From contig NZ_JADOVI010000001.1 of assembly GCF_015752155.1 (NCBI RefSeq), positions 616,066 through 680,065 on the forward strand: a DNA stretch of 64,000 bases, written 5' to 3'. The stretch is from Cryobacterium sp. MP_M3 (GTDB taxonomy: Bacteria; Actinomycetota; Actinomycetes; Actinomycetales; Microbacteriaceae). A program made the translations under genes and the position numbers. Of the stretch, positions 26,755 through 35,937 are shown piece by piece. Each line of letters starts with the position of its first letter. Position 1 is the first letter of the stretch. Under the pieces are notes generated by a model. It was not told the origin of the DNA, did not search any database, and was given only the letters and a program-made list of their open reading frames with translations.

Positions 26755-27993
26755 ATGACTGATTACCCTGCGCCCCTGGTCGCGGTCATTGTCGTCGCCG
26801 CCGGCAGCGGCAGCCGTCTCGGTCACAGCGAGCCCAAGGCATTCGTGCCTCTCTCCGGCCGTACCCTGCTCGAACGCGCCCTGCTGACCGTGTTCGGGAT
26901 GCGGGAGCCCGCGCAGGTGATCGTCGTCGCCCCCGAGGGCCGGCTCGACGCGGCGAGGGCGATCGCCGGCGCCGTCGCCGGGCCGCTCGGCGACCGCGTG
27001 GACGTCATCGCCGGTGGGCCGAGCCGGCAGGACTCCGTGAACCGCGGACTCGCCGTGCTTCGGCCCGGCGTGCAGACCGTCCTCGTGCACGACGCCGCCC
27101 GGGCGCTCACCCCGTCGGCCCTCTGCGATGCGGTGTTCGACGCCGTGCGGGCGACCGGGAACGGGATCGTCCCCGGCCTGGCCGTGGTCGACACCATCAA
27201 GCGCGTCGACGACCGGGGAACGATCCTCGGCACGGTCGACCGGTCCGAACTGTCCGCCGTGCAGACCCCCCAGGGGTTTCCGCGGGACGTGCTCGTCGCC
27301 GCCGCGGCCGCCGCGACCGGTGAGGCGACCGACGACGCCGCGGTGGTGGCATCCGCCGGGCACCCGGTGACCGTCATCCCCGGCGACGCCCTCGCCTTCA
27401 AGATCACCACGCCGTGGGACCTGCGCCGCGCCGAATCAATGCTCAGTGCGGAGACGGCCACGGCTGACACGGCGGATCTGACCGCCGACCAGAGCCCCCG
27501 GGTCGGCACGGGCCTCGACGTGCACGCCTTCGACGACAGCTCGGCCCTCTGGCTTGCCGGCCTGCACTGGCCGGGGGAGCGCGGGCTCTCCGGGCACAGC
27601 GACGGTGACGCCGCCGTGCACGCCGTGTGCGACGCGCTGCTCGCCGCGGCAGGGCTCGGCGACCTCGGTGGCGTCTTCGGCACCAGCGACCCCGTCTTCG
27701 CGCAGGCCCACGGCGACGTCTTCCTGCGGGAAACCCTCCGGCGGGTCACCGAGGCCGGCTTCCGGGTCGGAAACGTGACCGTGCAGATCATCGGCAACCG
27801 TCCGAAGCTGGCGCCGCGCCGCGCCGAGGCGGAGGCACTGCTCGGATCGCTGCTCGGCGCGCCCGTGAGCGTCTCCGCGACGACGACGGATGCGCTCGGC
27901 TTCACCGGCCGCGGCGAGGGCATCGCGGCCCTGGCGACCGCGATTGTGTTCCCCGTTCCCGTCGTGCGCCCTGTTCTAAGCTGGGAGACGTGA
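26755..27993 (+). CDS. ispDF: Bifunctional MEP-pathway enzyme IspD/IspF
   Basis: This 412-residue fusion carries two steps of isoprenoid precursor synthesis. Residues about 8-230 are IspD (2-C-methyl-erythritol 4-phosphate cytidylyltransferase) with the nucleotide loop [21 protein letters not shown] and the SAVQTPQGF motif. Residues about 245-405 are IspF (MECDP synthase) with metal ligands in [33 protein letters not shown] and the [18 protein letters not shown] end. A 15-residue Ala/Thr linker joins them. The cysS start overlaps its stop. Confidence 0.95.
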   Translation: MTDYPAPLVAVIVVAAGSGSRLGHSEPKAFVPLSGRTLLERALLTVFGMREPAQVIVVAPEGRLDAARAIAGAVAGPLGDRVDVIAGGPSRQDSVNRGLAVLRPGVQTVLVHDAARALTPSALCDAVFDAVRATGNGIVPGLAVVDTIKRVDDRGTILGTVDRSELSAVQTPQGFPRDVLVAAAAAATGEATDDAAVVASAGHPVTVIPGDALAFKITTPWDLRRAESMLSAETATADTADLTADQSPRVGTGLDVHAFDDSSALWLAGLHWPGERGLSGHSDGDAAVHAVCDALLAAAGLGDLGGVFGTSDPVFAQAHGDVFLRETLRRVTEAGFRVGNVTVQIIGNRPKLAPRRAEAEALLGSLLGAPVSVSATTTDALGFTGRGEGIAALATAIVFPVPVVRPVLSWET

Positions 27994-29405
27994 CCATCCG
28001 ACTCTACGATTCCCAGGCCCAGGCCCTCCGCGACTTCATTCCGCTCACGGACGGTGCGGTCGGCATCTATGTCTGCGGACCGACCGTGCAGTCGTCGCCC
28101 CACATCGGCCACCTGCGCAGCGCCCTGGTCTACGACCAGCTGCGCCGCTGGCTCACCTACCGCGGCCTCGACGTGACCTTCGTGCGCAACGTCACCGACA
28201 TCGACGACAAGATCCTCGCCAACGCGGCCGGCACCACCGAGCAGTGGTGGGCTCTCGCCTACCGCTACGAACTCGAGTTCACCGCCGGATACCAGCGTCT
28301 GGGCATCCTTGCCCCCAGCTACGAACCGCGAGCGACCGCCAGTGTGCAGCAGATGCAGGACCTCATCGGCCGGCTGATCGAACGCGGCCACGCCTACCCG
28401 GCCGCGGACGGCTCCGGCGATGTCTACTTCGACACCATGAGCTGGCCGAGCTACGGCGCCCTCACCCGCCAGGGCGCCGGCGACATGGAGTCGGCGACGG
28501 ATGCCGACCCGCGCGCCCGGAAAGACCCGCGCGACTTCGCCCTGTGGAAGGGGCACAAGGCGGACGAGCCGGAGTCGGCCTCCTGGCCCTCGCCGTGGGG
28601 TGCCGGTCGCCCGGGCTGGCACATCGAGTGCTCCGCCATGGCTTCTCGCTACCTCGGCGCGCAATTCGACATCCACGGCGGCGGCCTGGACCTGCGCTTC
28701 CCGCACCACGAGAACGAACTCGCCCAATCCGGCGCCGCCGGGGACGCCTTCGCCAACTACTGGATGCACAACGGCCTCGTCAACGTCAACGGCCAGAAGA
28801 TGTCGAAGTCGCTCGGCAACTCGGTGTTCGCGGCGGAGCTGCTCGAACAGGCCCGCGCCATCGTGGTGCGCTACTACCTCGGCGCCGCGCACTACCGGTC
28901 CACCATCGACTTCCACGAGGGTTCGCTGGTCGAGGCCGAAGCAGCCCTCGAACGCGTCGAAAGTTTCCTCGACCGTGCCGACCGCCGGCTCGCCGACACC
29001 CGGTTCGCCGGATCAGGCGTGCAGATCGTGCCGGACGAGTTCGCGATCGCCATGGACGACGACCTCGCCGTCCCGCAGGCCCTCGCCGTGCTGCACGAGA
29101 CCGTGCGCACCGGAAACGCCGCGCTCGACGCCGAGGATCTCCACGCGGCGGCCGCCGCCCGCGGCCACGTTCTCGCGATGAGCGAAGTCCTCGGGATCAA
29201 CCCGTTGTCGCCCGGCTGGGCCGTCGCCACCGACGAACCGGCCATGATCGCCCTCACCGCCCTCGTCGAGCGCCTGCTCGACGACCGCGAGATCGCCAGG
29301 CAAGGCCGTGACTACAAGGCCGCAGACCGTATCCGGGACGAGCTCGTCGCCGCCGGAATTACCATCGAAGACACCCCGTCGGGTGCACATTGGAGTTTTG
29401 ACTGA
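27990..29405 (+). CDS. cysS: Cysteinyl-tRNA synthetase
   Basis: The 471-residue class I synthetase charges tRNA-Cys. HIGH appears in [19 protein letters not shown] (about residue 35), the KMSKS loop in KMSKSLGN (about 270), and zinc ligands are the Cys of CGPT, the Cys of HIECSAMA, and the His/Glu of HHENELAQ. The GTG start at 27990 overlaps the ispDF stop by GTGA; GGGAGA precedes it. This start matches the family N-terminus (TIRLYDS). The paralogous MshC enzyme is longer-range related but lacks this C-terminal anticodon domain. Confidence 0.96.
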   Translation: MTIRLYDSQAQALRDFIPLTDGAVGIYVCGPTVQSSPHIGHLRSALVYDQLRRWLTYRGLDVTFVRNVTDIDDKILANAAGTTEQWWALAYRYELEFTAGYQRLGILAPSYEPRATASVQQMQDLIGRLIERGHAYPAADGSGDVYFDTMSWPSYGALTRQGAGDMESATDADPRARKDPRDFALWKGHKADEPESASWPSPWGAGRPGWHIECSAMASRYLGAQFDIHGGGLDLRFPHHENELAQSGAAGDAFANYWMHNGLVNVNGQKMSKSLGNSVFAAELLEQARAIVVRYYLGAAHYRSTIDFHEGSLVEAEAALERVESFLDRADRRLADTRFAGSGVQIVPDEFAIAMDDDLAVPQALAVLHETVRTGNAALDAEDLHAAAAARGHVLAMSEVLGINPLSPGWAVATDEPAMIALTALVERLLDDREIARQGRDYKAADRIRDELVAAGITIEDTPSGAHWSFD

Positions 29406-30481
29406 TGAAGAACACTGACCGCAAGGCCCGCACCGGGTCCGTGCGCAAGGGCAGCCGCGGACCGCAGGTCGGCTCCGGCGGGCAGGGCCGGCAGGCTCTC
29501 GAGGGCAAGAAGCCCACCCCCAAGGCCGAAGACCGCCCGTACCACCCCGCCGGCAAGCGCAAGGCAGCCCAGGACCGCTTCGCCGCGGCCGGCGGCGGCC
29601 GCAGCCGCAGCACCGCCGGTTCGCAGGCTCCCCGCAGCACCGCCAACAGCGGCGGCGGCGGCACCTCGACCCGCCGGGCGAAGCAGGCCGACGAGCACGA
29701 GGTCGTCACCGGCCGCAACTCGGTGCTCGAGGCGCTGCGGGCCAAGATTCCCGCCTCCGCCCTCTACATCGCGACACGCATCGAGATGGATGACCGGGTC
29801 AAGGAGGTCCTCTCCCTCGCCACCACCCGCGGCATCCCCGTGCTCGAGGTGATGCGCCCGGAACTGGACCGCCTGGCCGGCCGCGACTCCGTGCACCAGG
29901 GCCTAGCCCTCAAGGTGCCCGCGTACGAGTACGCGCACCCGATGGAACTGCTGGAGCTGACCATCAGCCGCGGGCATAAGCCGCTCTTCGTCGCGCTCGA
30001 CGGCATCACCGACCCCCGCAACCTGGGTGCGATCATCCGTTCCACAGCCGCCTTCGGCGGACACGGGATCATCGTGCCGCAGCGCCGCTCGGTCGGCGTG
30101 ACCGCGTCGGCCTGGAAGACCTCCGCCGGCGCCGCGGCGCGCACCCCGGTCGCCATGGCCAGCAACCTCACCCAGACGCTCAAGGCGCTCAAGGAGAAGG
30201 GCGTGCTCGTCATCGGCCTCGACGGCGCCGGCGACACGTCCCTGCCGGAACTCGGCATCGGATTCGCCGAACGACCCATCGTGGTCGTCGTCGGCAGCGA
30301 GGGCAAGGGCCTGTCCCGCCTCGTCACCGAAACCTGCGACGCCATCGTCTCGATCCCGATCAGCGCGACGACGGAATCGCTGAACGCGGGCATCGCGGCG
30401 AGCGTGACCCTGTACGAGATCTCCCGCCTCCGCGCCACCGCGAAGGCTGCCAAGGCAGCCAAGGCCGCTGCGACCGCCTGA
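29405..30481 (+). CDS. rlmB: 23S rRNA 2'-O-methyltransferase RlmB (SpoU family)
   Basis: The 358-residue SPOUT methyltransferase modifies G2251-equivalent in 23S rRNA. A disordered basic N-terminal extension (about 95 residues, rich in Arg, Gly and Ser) precedes the substrate-binding domain (about 100-175) and the SpoU catalytic domain with DGITDPRNLGAIIRSTAAFG, VVGSEGKGLSRLV and ISATTESLNAGIAASVTLYEI. The ATG at 29405 overlaps the cysS stop by one base. A strong terminator ends the ispDF-cysS-rlmB operon. Confidence 0.94.
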   Translation: MKNTDRKARTGSVRKGSRGPQVGSGGQGRQALEGKKPTPKAEDRPYHPAGKRKAAQDRFAAAGGGRSRSTAGSQAPRSTANSGGGGTSTRRAKQADEHEVVTGRNSVLEALRAKIPASALYIATRIEMDDRVKEVLSLATTRGIPVLEVMRPELDRLAGRDSVHQGLALKVPAYEYAHPMELLELTISRGHKPLFVALDGITDPRNLGAIIRSTAAFGGHGIIVPQRRSVGVTASAWKTSAGAAARTPVAMASNLTQTLKALKEKGVLVIGLDGAGDTSLPELGIGFAERPIVVVVGSEGKGLSRLVTETCDAIVSIPISATTESLNAGIAASVTLYEISRLRATAKAAKAAKAAATA

Positions 30482-30519
30482 CGGCCCATCGGTCCCGGCA
30501 GGCTGGTCGGCCCGTTGAC

Positions 30520-30568
30520 TTACGGGAAAAGCGCCTTCATCCAGCGGATGAAGGCGCTTTTTCCGTAA
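30520..30568. terminator. Bidirectional terminator (rlmB / DUF4032 gene)
   Basis: A 23-bp stem with one mismatch pairs 30520-30542 with 30546-30568 around a three-base loop, and the core GCGCCTTCATCC/GGATGAAGGCGC is flanked by A and T runs. It suits both convergent transcripts. Confidence 0.92.
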
Positions 30569-30580
30569 CTCAGTACCGGA

Positions 30581-31909
30581 TCAGACCTTGAGGCGCCAGT
30601 CGGCCTCATCGTCGGCTGCGGTGTCGGCTGCGTTGGCCGCGGCGGCGACCGCGTCGTCGGTCACGTCGATCGGCAGCGTGATGGACCCGGTCGGCGGCTC
30701 GATCACCGTCGCCTCGTCACGCCGGTGACGGAGCACATCCTTGACATAGGACGTGACGGCCTCGGCGAGGGGAATGTCCCTGCCCTGGTTCTGGGCCATG
30801 AACCACCGATGGTCGAGCAGCTGGTGGAAGACCTCGGCCGGTTCGAGCTTGCCCTTGAGGTCGCGGGGGATCGCCCGGATCACCGGCTCGAAGACCCGCA
30901 CCAGCCACTCGTGGGCGAGCATCTCCTCGTCGGCGTCCGGGTCGCCGTAGGTGACCCGATAGGAGTCGAGGTCGTTGAGCAGGCGACGGGCCTGGTTCTC
31001 CTCGGCGTCGAGGCCGGTGAGCCGCAGCAGGCGGCGCTGGTGGTGTCCGGCGTCGACGACTTTCGGCTGGATCCGCACGGTCGTGCCGGCGCTGTCGGTT
31101 TTGATCGCGAGTTCCTCGATGTCGAAGCCGAGGTCGTTGAGGCGTTCGACGCGTTCGGTGATCCGCCAGCGTTCCGCGCTCGAGAACGACTCGGAGCCGG
31201 TGAGCTCGGTCCAGAGCAACCGGTAGGCGGCGACGATGCCGTTGCTGACCCGGATGGGGTCGAGCTCGTCGGCGACGCGGCCGCCGGCCTCGAGGTCCAT
31301 CAGCTCGCCGGCGATGTTGACGCGGGCGATCTCGAGGTCGTTCTCGCGCTGCCCGTTGGAGAGCCCGCCGGGGTAGAGCTGGCCGGTTTCGGCGTCGACG
31401 AGGTAGGCGGCGAACGCGCCGGCGTCCCGCCGGAACAGGGTGTTCGAGAGCGACACGTCGCCCCAGAACAGCCCGGCCATGTGCACCCGCACCAGGAGGA
31501 GGGCGAGGGCGTCGACCAGGCGGGTGGCGGTGTCGGGGCGCAGGGTCTGCGAATACAGCGCGCGGTACGGCAGGGAGAACTTGAGGTGCCGGGTGACGAG
31601 CACGGAGTTCAACGGTTCGGCGTCATCCGTGGTCCGGTTGGTGATCACGGCCAGCGGCTCGACGCACGGGATCTCGAGGCCCTGCAGGGTGCGCAGCATC
31701 TCGTACTCGCGCCTGGCCATTTCGCTGGTGGTTTCCTTGATGGCCACGACGCGCCCGCTGAGGTGCGCGAACCGCACCAGGTGCCGGGAGATGCCCTTGG
31801 GCAGCGCGGCGATGTTCTCGTTCGGCCAGGCGTCCAGTGGAAGCTGCCAGGGCAGGTCGAGCAAAGCAGGGTCGGCTGTGGCCGAGGTGATATTGAGAGA
31901 ACCGCTCAT
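30581..31909 (-). CDS. DUF4032 protein with lipopolysaccharide-kinase-like fold
   Basis: The 442-residue protein belongs to the actinobacterial DUF4032 family. Its first half resembles a WaaP/Kdo-kinase-type protein kinase fold: RVVAIKETTSEMARREYEML (Lys/Glu pair, about 52-70), then LFWGDVSLSNTLF with the catalytic-loop Asp (about 158), and VDAETGQLYPG as the DFG-like metal loop. The C-terminal DUF4032 part covers about 220-400. Substrate unknown. It is convergent with rlmB and 79 nt downstream of the UgpC-type gene. Confidence 0.88.
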   Translation of the reverse strand: MSGSLNITSATADPALLDLPWQLPLDAWPNENIAALPKGISRHLVRFAHLSGRVVAIKETTSEMARREYEMLRTLQGLEIPCVEPLAVITNRTTDDAEPLNSVLVTRHLKFSLPYRALYSQTLRPDTATRLVDALALLLVRVHMAGLFWGDVSLSNTLFRRDAGAFAAYLVDAETGQLYPGGLSNGQRENDLEIARVNIAGELMDLEAGGRVADELDPIRVSNGIVAAYRLLWTELTGSESFSSAERWRITERVERLNDLGFDIEELAIKTDSAGTTVRIQPKVVDAGHHQRRLLRLTGLDAEENQARRLLNDLDSYRVTYGDPDADEEMLAHEWLVRVFEPVIRAIPRDLKGKLEPAEVFHQLLDHRWFMAQNQGRDIPLAEAVTSYVKDVLRHRRDEATVIEPPTGSITLPIDVTDDAVAAAANAADTAADDEADWRLKV

Positions 31910-31936
31910 GTCGGGGGCCTAACTGTGCATAGCGAA

Positions 31937-31969
31937 ACGGCCGGACGAAGCGATGCTCCGTCCGGCCGT
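31937..31969 (-). terminator. Terminator hairpin after the UgpC-type ATPase gene
   Basis: ACGGCCGGACG (31937-31947) and CGTCCGGCCGT (31959-31969) are exact inverted repeats with an 11-nt loop. On the minus strand the stem is followed by TTTCGCT, a weak T-rich tail. Confidence 0.7.
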
Positions 31970-31988
31970 GTCAGTGGTGAACTCTGTC

Positions 31989-33086
31989 TTAGTCTGCGAC
32001 TGCCCCGCCGAGGCGGAGGCCGGTCTCTGCGTCGAACACGTGCAGGTGGTGCGCCGTCGGGGTGAGGTAGACGGTGTCGCCGGCTGCGGGGTGCGAGCGG
32101 CCGTCGACGCGGGCGACGATGTCGGTGCGCTTGCCCTCGACCGTGGAGTGGCCGTAGAGGTAGCCGTCCGCGCCGAGTTCCTCGACCAGGTCGACGGCCA
32201 CTTCGAGGCCTTCGCCGGGGGTGGCCGACAGGTGGATGTCCTCGGGGCGGACTCCGATGGTGACCTTCTTGCCGGTGGAGCCGGCGAGGGTCTCGCGGGG
32301 GACCGGAACCGTCGCGGTGCCGAACTTGATGCCGCCGTCGACGGTGTCGGCCAGGAACAGGTTCATGGCCGGGCTGCCGATGAAGCCGGCAACGAAGACG
32401 TTGTTCGGCTTCGCGTACAGGTCGCGGGGGGTGCCGACCTGCTGGAGTACGCCGTCCTTGAGCACCGCGATGCGGTCACCCATGGTGAGGGCCTCCGTCT
32501 GGTCGTGGGTGACGTAGACGGTCGTGACGCCGAGGCGGCGCTGCAGCGACGCGATCTGGGTGCGGGTCTGCACGCGCAGCTTGGCGTCGAGGTTCGACAG
32601 CGGCTCGTCCATCAGGAACACCTGGGGCTGACGCACGATGGCGCGTCCCATGGCGACGCGCTGACGCTGGCCACCGGAGAGGGCCTTCGGCTTGCGGCTG
32701 AGGTAGGGCTCGAGGTCGAGCAGCTTGGCCGCTTCGAGAACGCGTGCAGCACGCTCGTCCTTGTTGACGCCGGCGATCTTGAGCGCGAAGCCCATGTTCT
32801 CGGCCACGGTCATGTGCGGGTACAGGGCGTAGTTCTGGAAGACCATGGCGATGTCGCGGTCTTTCGGGGGGACATCCGTCACGTTGCGCTCACCGATGAA
32901 GATGTTGCCGTCGTTGACCTCTTCGAGGCCGGCGAGCATGCGCAGGGAGGTGGACTTTCCGCAGCCGGACGGGCCGACCAGGACGAGGAACTCACCATCG
33001 GCGACCGAAAGGTCGAGGTGGTCGACTGCGGGGCGGGTGGAACCCGGGTAGAGGCGGGTTGCCTTGTCGAACGTGACTGAAGCCAT
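31989..33086 (-). CDS. ugpC: Sugar ABC transporter ATPase (UgpC/MsmK type)
   Basis: The 365-residue ATPase energises carbohydrate importers. Walker [10 protein letters not shown] (about residue 37), signature LSGGQRQRVAMGRA (about 136), Walker B VFLMDEPLSNLD, and the switch His in TVYVTHDQTEAL are present. The C-terminal TOBE regulatory domain (about 240-365) is typical of MalK/UgpC. No permease or binding protein is adjacent, so it probably serves several sugar transporters, as MsiK does in Streptomyces. Start ATG follows GAAGGAG. Confidence 0.92.
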   Translation of the reverse strand: MASVTFDKATRLYPGSTRPAVDHLDLSVADGEFLVLVGPSGCGKSTSLRMLAGLEEVNDGNIFIGERNVTDVPPKDRDIAMVFQNYALYPHMTVAENMGFALKIAGVNKDERAARVLEAAKLLDLEPYLSRKPKALSGGQRQRVAMGRAIVRQPQVFLMDEPLSNLDAKLRVQTRTQIASLQRRLGVTTVYVTHDQTEALTMGDRIAVLKDGVLQQVGTPRDLYAKPNNVFVAGFIGSPAMNLFLADTVDGGIKFGTATVPVPRETLAGSTGKKVTIGVRPEDIHLSATPGEGLEVAVDLVEELGADGYLYGHSTVEGKRTDIVARVDGRSHPAAGDTVYLTPTAHHLHVFDAETGLRLGGAVAD

Positions 33087-33254
33087 TTTCTGTATTCTCC
33101 TTCACCGGCAGGTACGTGCCGGACGATCCGTAGTGATGGGATTTTAGCGGCCGTTCACCTGCTGTTCGCAGAAGACCGACCTCTCCAGTATGTCACGTGC
33201 GGGGGAACGCCCGGCGGGGGATCGGCTGGGCGGTGCAATCCGTTAGTAGGCTCC

Positions 33255-33273
33255 GTCTGGGGATTTCCCAGAC
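33255..33273. promoter_or_regulatory. Inverted repeat in the ugpC / thiol-protein divergent region
   Basis: GTCTGGG and CCCAGAC (33255-33261, 33267-33273) flank GATTT, with an outer GTAGG/CCTAC pair at 33246 and 33280. It lies in a 258-nt divergent intergenic region and could be an operator; no regulator is indicated. Confidence 0.35.
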
Positions 33274-33344
33274 TGGGCACCTACTATTTGGAATGCACGT
33301 GCAGCCGAAACCGCCGTGCATTTGTCTACCCGGAGCGAACATTC

Positions 33345-34259
33345 ATGACTATTGGCGGATCAGCCGAGGGCCGTCCCTCTAAGAATCAGCGGCGCGACGC
33401 GGCTCGGATCAAGGCCACCCAGTTACGTGTGGAACAGAAGAAGAAGGATCGCCGCAACCGGGTATTCCTGCAGGGCGGCATTGCCGTGGCGGCCATCGCC
33501 GTCGTCGCGATCATCGCCCTCATCATCATGAACTCCATCCGCCCGGCCGGCCCCGGCCCTGCGAACATGGCCAGCGACGGCGTCCTGATCGGCGAGGGAA
33601 TGACGGTGGTCAAGACCGCCGCCCTGCAGCCCAAGGCGAAGCCGGTCGCATCCAAGCCCGACTCCACCGGCACCGTGGCCGACATCCGGGTCTACGTCGA
33701 CTACCTCTGCCCGTTCTGCGGCCAGTTCGAGAAGACCAACAGCGCCCAGATCAGCAAATGGGTGAAGTCGGGGGCCGCGACCGTGGAGATCCACCCCATT
33801 TCGATCCTGACCAGCAAATCGGCTGGCACCCAGTACTCACTCCGTGCGGCGAACGCGGCGACCTGCGTCGCCAATTACTCCCCGAACGATTTCTACGCCT
33901 TCAACACCGCGTTGTTCGGCGACCAGCCCAAGGAGGGCACGGCGGGGCTCGACAATTCGGAGATCAAGGGCCTGGTGAAGAGCTCGGGGGTCGGTGCCGC
34001 AAGATCGAAGATCAACACCTGCATCGACGAGGCAACCTTCAAGTCCTGGGTCGTCGCCGCCACCGACCGGGCGCTGTCCGGACCGCTGCCCAACAGCGCG
34101 GTCAAGGCAATCACCGGGACGCCCACTGTGCTCGTCAACGGCAAGCAGTACGTCGGGGCACTCGACGATCCCAAGGAATTCGCCGCGTTCGTGCTGCAGT
34201 CCGCCGGGGAAACCTACTCGACTTCCACCCCGACCCCCACTCCGACGCCGGCCGGTTAG
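33345..34259 (+). CDS. Membrane-anchored DsbA-like thiol oxidoreductase
   Basis: The 304-residue protein has a basic cytosolic N-terminus, one membrane helix (about residues 44-67) and an extracytoplasmic thioredoxin/DsbA domain. The redox motif CPFC is in YVDYLCPFCGQFEKTN (about 120-135), and the cis-Pro loop is TGTPTVLVNGKQYVG near 260. It probably acts in disulfide formation outside the membrane; VKOR or DsbB partners are not in the window. The C-terminus is a TPTPTPTP tail. ATG 33345 follows CGGAG; this start keeps the family's charged N-terminus. Confidence 0.88.
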   Translation: MTIGGSAEGRPSKNQRRDAARIKATQLRVEQKKKDRRNRVFLQGGIAVAAIAVVAIIALIIMNSIRPAGPGPANMASDGVLIGEGMTVVKTAALQPKAKPVASKPDSTGTVADIRVYVDYLCPFCGQFEKTNSAQISKWVKSGAATVEIHPISILTSKSAGTQYSLRAANAATCVANYSPNDFYAFNTALFGDQPKEGTAGLDNSEIKGLVKSSGVGAARSKINTCIDEATFKSWVVAATDRALSGPLPNSAVKAITGTPTVLVNGKQYVGALDDPKEFAAFVLQSAGETYSTSTPTPTPTPAG

Positions 34260-34335
34260 CGCCGGAGCGCGCCCGGTGGCCCCACCGGGCGCGATCGTCA
34301 TTTAGGATGGGGTTCCGAGGCGGAGTCCGTCTCAT

Positions 34336-34408
34336 GCCGGCCTGGCGCAATTGGTAGCGCACCACTCTTGTAAAGTGGGGGTTACGGGTTCAAGTCCCGT
34401 GGCCGGCC
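34336..34408 (+). tRNA. tRNA-Thr (TGT), integration target
   Basis: The 73-nt cloverleaf has acceptor GCCGGCC/GGCCGGC, anticodon loop CTTGTAA (TGT) and T arm GGGTTCAAGTCCC. CCA follows directly at 34409-34411. The 3' half (34373 on) is repeated at 39712, so the gene is the attachment site of the element that follows and stays intact. Confidence 0.96.
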
Positions 34409-34413
34409 CCACA
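34373..34413 (+). repeat. Left attachment site of the tRNA-Thr element
   Basis: This 41-bp sequence, running from the tRNA-Thr anticodon stem to just past CCA, is identical to 39712-39752. The two copies lie in the same orientation, exactly 5,339 bp apart. Confidence 0.92.
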
Positions 34414-34465
34414 ACCCTTGAAAACACTGGGATCCACGCTGATCCGAGTCTCACAAAATTGCCCG

Positions 34466-34487
34466 CAGTCATGATTTAGTCATGATG
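34466..34487 (+). repeat. Left arm-type direct repeat doublet
   Basis: The 22-bp sequence holds AGTCATGAT twice, two bases apart. It is identical to 39565-39586 in the same orientation, lies 52 bp inside the left attachment site and overlaps the last codons of the integrase gene. It resembles the arm binding sites of tyrosine integrases. Confidence 0.6.
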
Positions 34488-35713
34488 AGAAACGACGGAC
34501 GGGCCGCGAGCGCCGCGTCGCGCGCGCGGCCGACGGCATCCGTCACTTCGTCGAGGCGGTCGGGCCAGAGGTGCCCGTACGTGTTCAACGTCTCGGCCGC
34601 GTCCCGGTGCCCGAGCATTTGCTGCAAAACGAGCACGTCAGCACCGGCGGCGACAGCGGCAGACGCGGCCGTGTGGCGCAGCTTGTGCGGAGTCAGGCCG
34701 GGAATCTCGAGGCCGGAGCCCAGCACCGCTAGGCGCCACGTACGGCTGCGCCAGTTGTGGTCGTGGATCGGCCCGCCCCGTGGCCCCTGGAAGACGTAGG
34801 AGGCGGAGGAGCGGCCAGTGGTCAGCGCTCGCAGCTCGTCGACGAGGAAGGGCTGCAGGGGCACGACGCGGGTCGATCCGGTCTTGGGTGTGCCCGTGAC
34901 GCGCTCACCGGCCGCGTTGAGCGACCAGGTGGCCTTGACCGTCGCCCGGCGCGTCTCCAGGCGCAGATCGCCGACGGTGAGCGCGAGCGCCTCGTTGATG
35001 CGCATGCCCGTGTACGCGAGCGTATGGATGAGCACCCGGTCGGTCTCTTCAGACGTCGCGGCGAAGGCGGCGTCGGCGAGTAGCTCGACCTCGGCGTAGC
35101 TCAGATAAATGTGGTGCGTGCGGAGGATGGTCGGCAGCTCGACGCCGTTGGCCGGGTTGACCGGCAGCCAGCCAGCCTTGTGGGAGTAGCTGAGCACGGC
35201 GCTGGTGATCGCGAACAGGCGGTCGATGCTGGCGGCGCTGAGACCCGAGGCCTTGCGCGGGTGCTCACCGAGGAAGTTGACGGGTGCAGAGCCGTCCTGC
35301 AGCTGAGTCACCCAGGTCTCGATGTCGTGCCGTGTGATCGAGCCGATGGCGACCGCGCCCCAGCGGGGCAGGATGTGCGTGCGCAGGTCGCGGTCGTAGC
35401 TGTGGCGGGTCGAGGGCTTGATCTTCTTCTTACCGGCCAGCCACGACTCTGACGCCCGCACGAAGGGCTTGCGGCCGAACTCGACGGGCCGGTAGCTGCC
35501 CGCACGGGTCTCGTGGTCCGTGCGGGTCGCGAACTCTTCTGCGCCTGCCTTGATCGGGAAGGTGCGGGAACGGAGTCGCTTCGTTCCGTTGGGCTGGAGC
35601 TCGTACCAGTCCACTCGCCACCGTGAGCCGCTGCCGAATCGCTCGGTGTGGATCTTCTTGCCGGTCTCGGGATCGATCTTCTGCCACAGATCGATTACCC
35701 AGGCTCTGGCCAT
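34469..35713 (-). CDS. int: Tyrosine-type site-specific recombinase (integrase)
   Basis: The 414-residue phage-type integrase should catalyse insertion and excision at tRNA-Thr. An N-terminal arm-binding domain (AP2-like, about 1-70) precedes the core-binding SAM-like domain (about 75-180) and the catalytic domain with Arg in TLAYTGMRINEALAL (about 240), HKLRH (about 343), the second His in MLGHRDAAETLNTYGH and the nucleophile Tyr in NTYGHLW (about 380). ATG 35713 is chosen for AAGGAGG at 6 nt; its stop lies 55 bp from the attachment site. Confidence 0.93.
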   Translation of the reverse strand: MARAWVIDLWQKIDPETGKKIHTERFGSGSRWRVDWYELQPNGTKRLRSRTFPIKAGAEEFATRTDHETRAGSYRPVEFGRKPFVRASESWLAGKKKIKPSTRHSYDRDLRTHILPRWGAVAIGSITRHDIETWVTQLQDGSAPVNFLGEHPRKASGLSAASIDRLFAITSAVLSYSHKAGWLPVNPANGVELPTILRTHHIYLSYAEVELLADAAFAATSEETDRVLIHTLAYTGMRINEALALTVGDLRLETRRATVKATWSLNAAGERVTGTPKTGSTRVVPLQPFLVDELRALTTGRSSASYVFQGPRGGPIHDHNWRSRTWRLAVLGSGLEIPGLTPHKLRHTAASAAVAAGADVLVLQQMLGHRDAAETLNTYGHLWPDRLDEVTDAVGRARDAALAARPSFLIMTKS

Positions 35714-35937
35714 TCGGCTCCTCCTTGATCGCTTGCGGACGAGCGTACATTTCACGTCCGACAGCGCAGAAGGCGGGTTGCATGGTATTCAATTCGGCGG
35801 CCAACGTGGTTGAAAGACTTGCCAGGTAGGCCGGCGAACGTGCCTGAGCGCGCACTCCAAGGCGTCGCTGCGTGGGTCCATCAACGCAGACAACGAGTCG
35901 ATATTCTGCTTAGGCCCGAACGACATCATCCGCTGCT

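Noticed and set aside
26823..28916. 697-codon minus-strand open frame antisense to ispDF and cysS
   Set aside because: Both plus-strand products carry complete enzyme motifs. The antisense translation is low-complexity, a shadow of high-GC codon bias.
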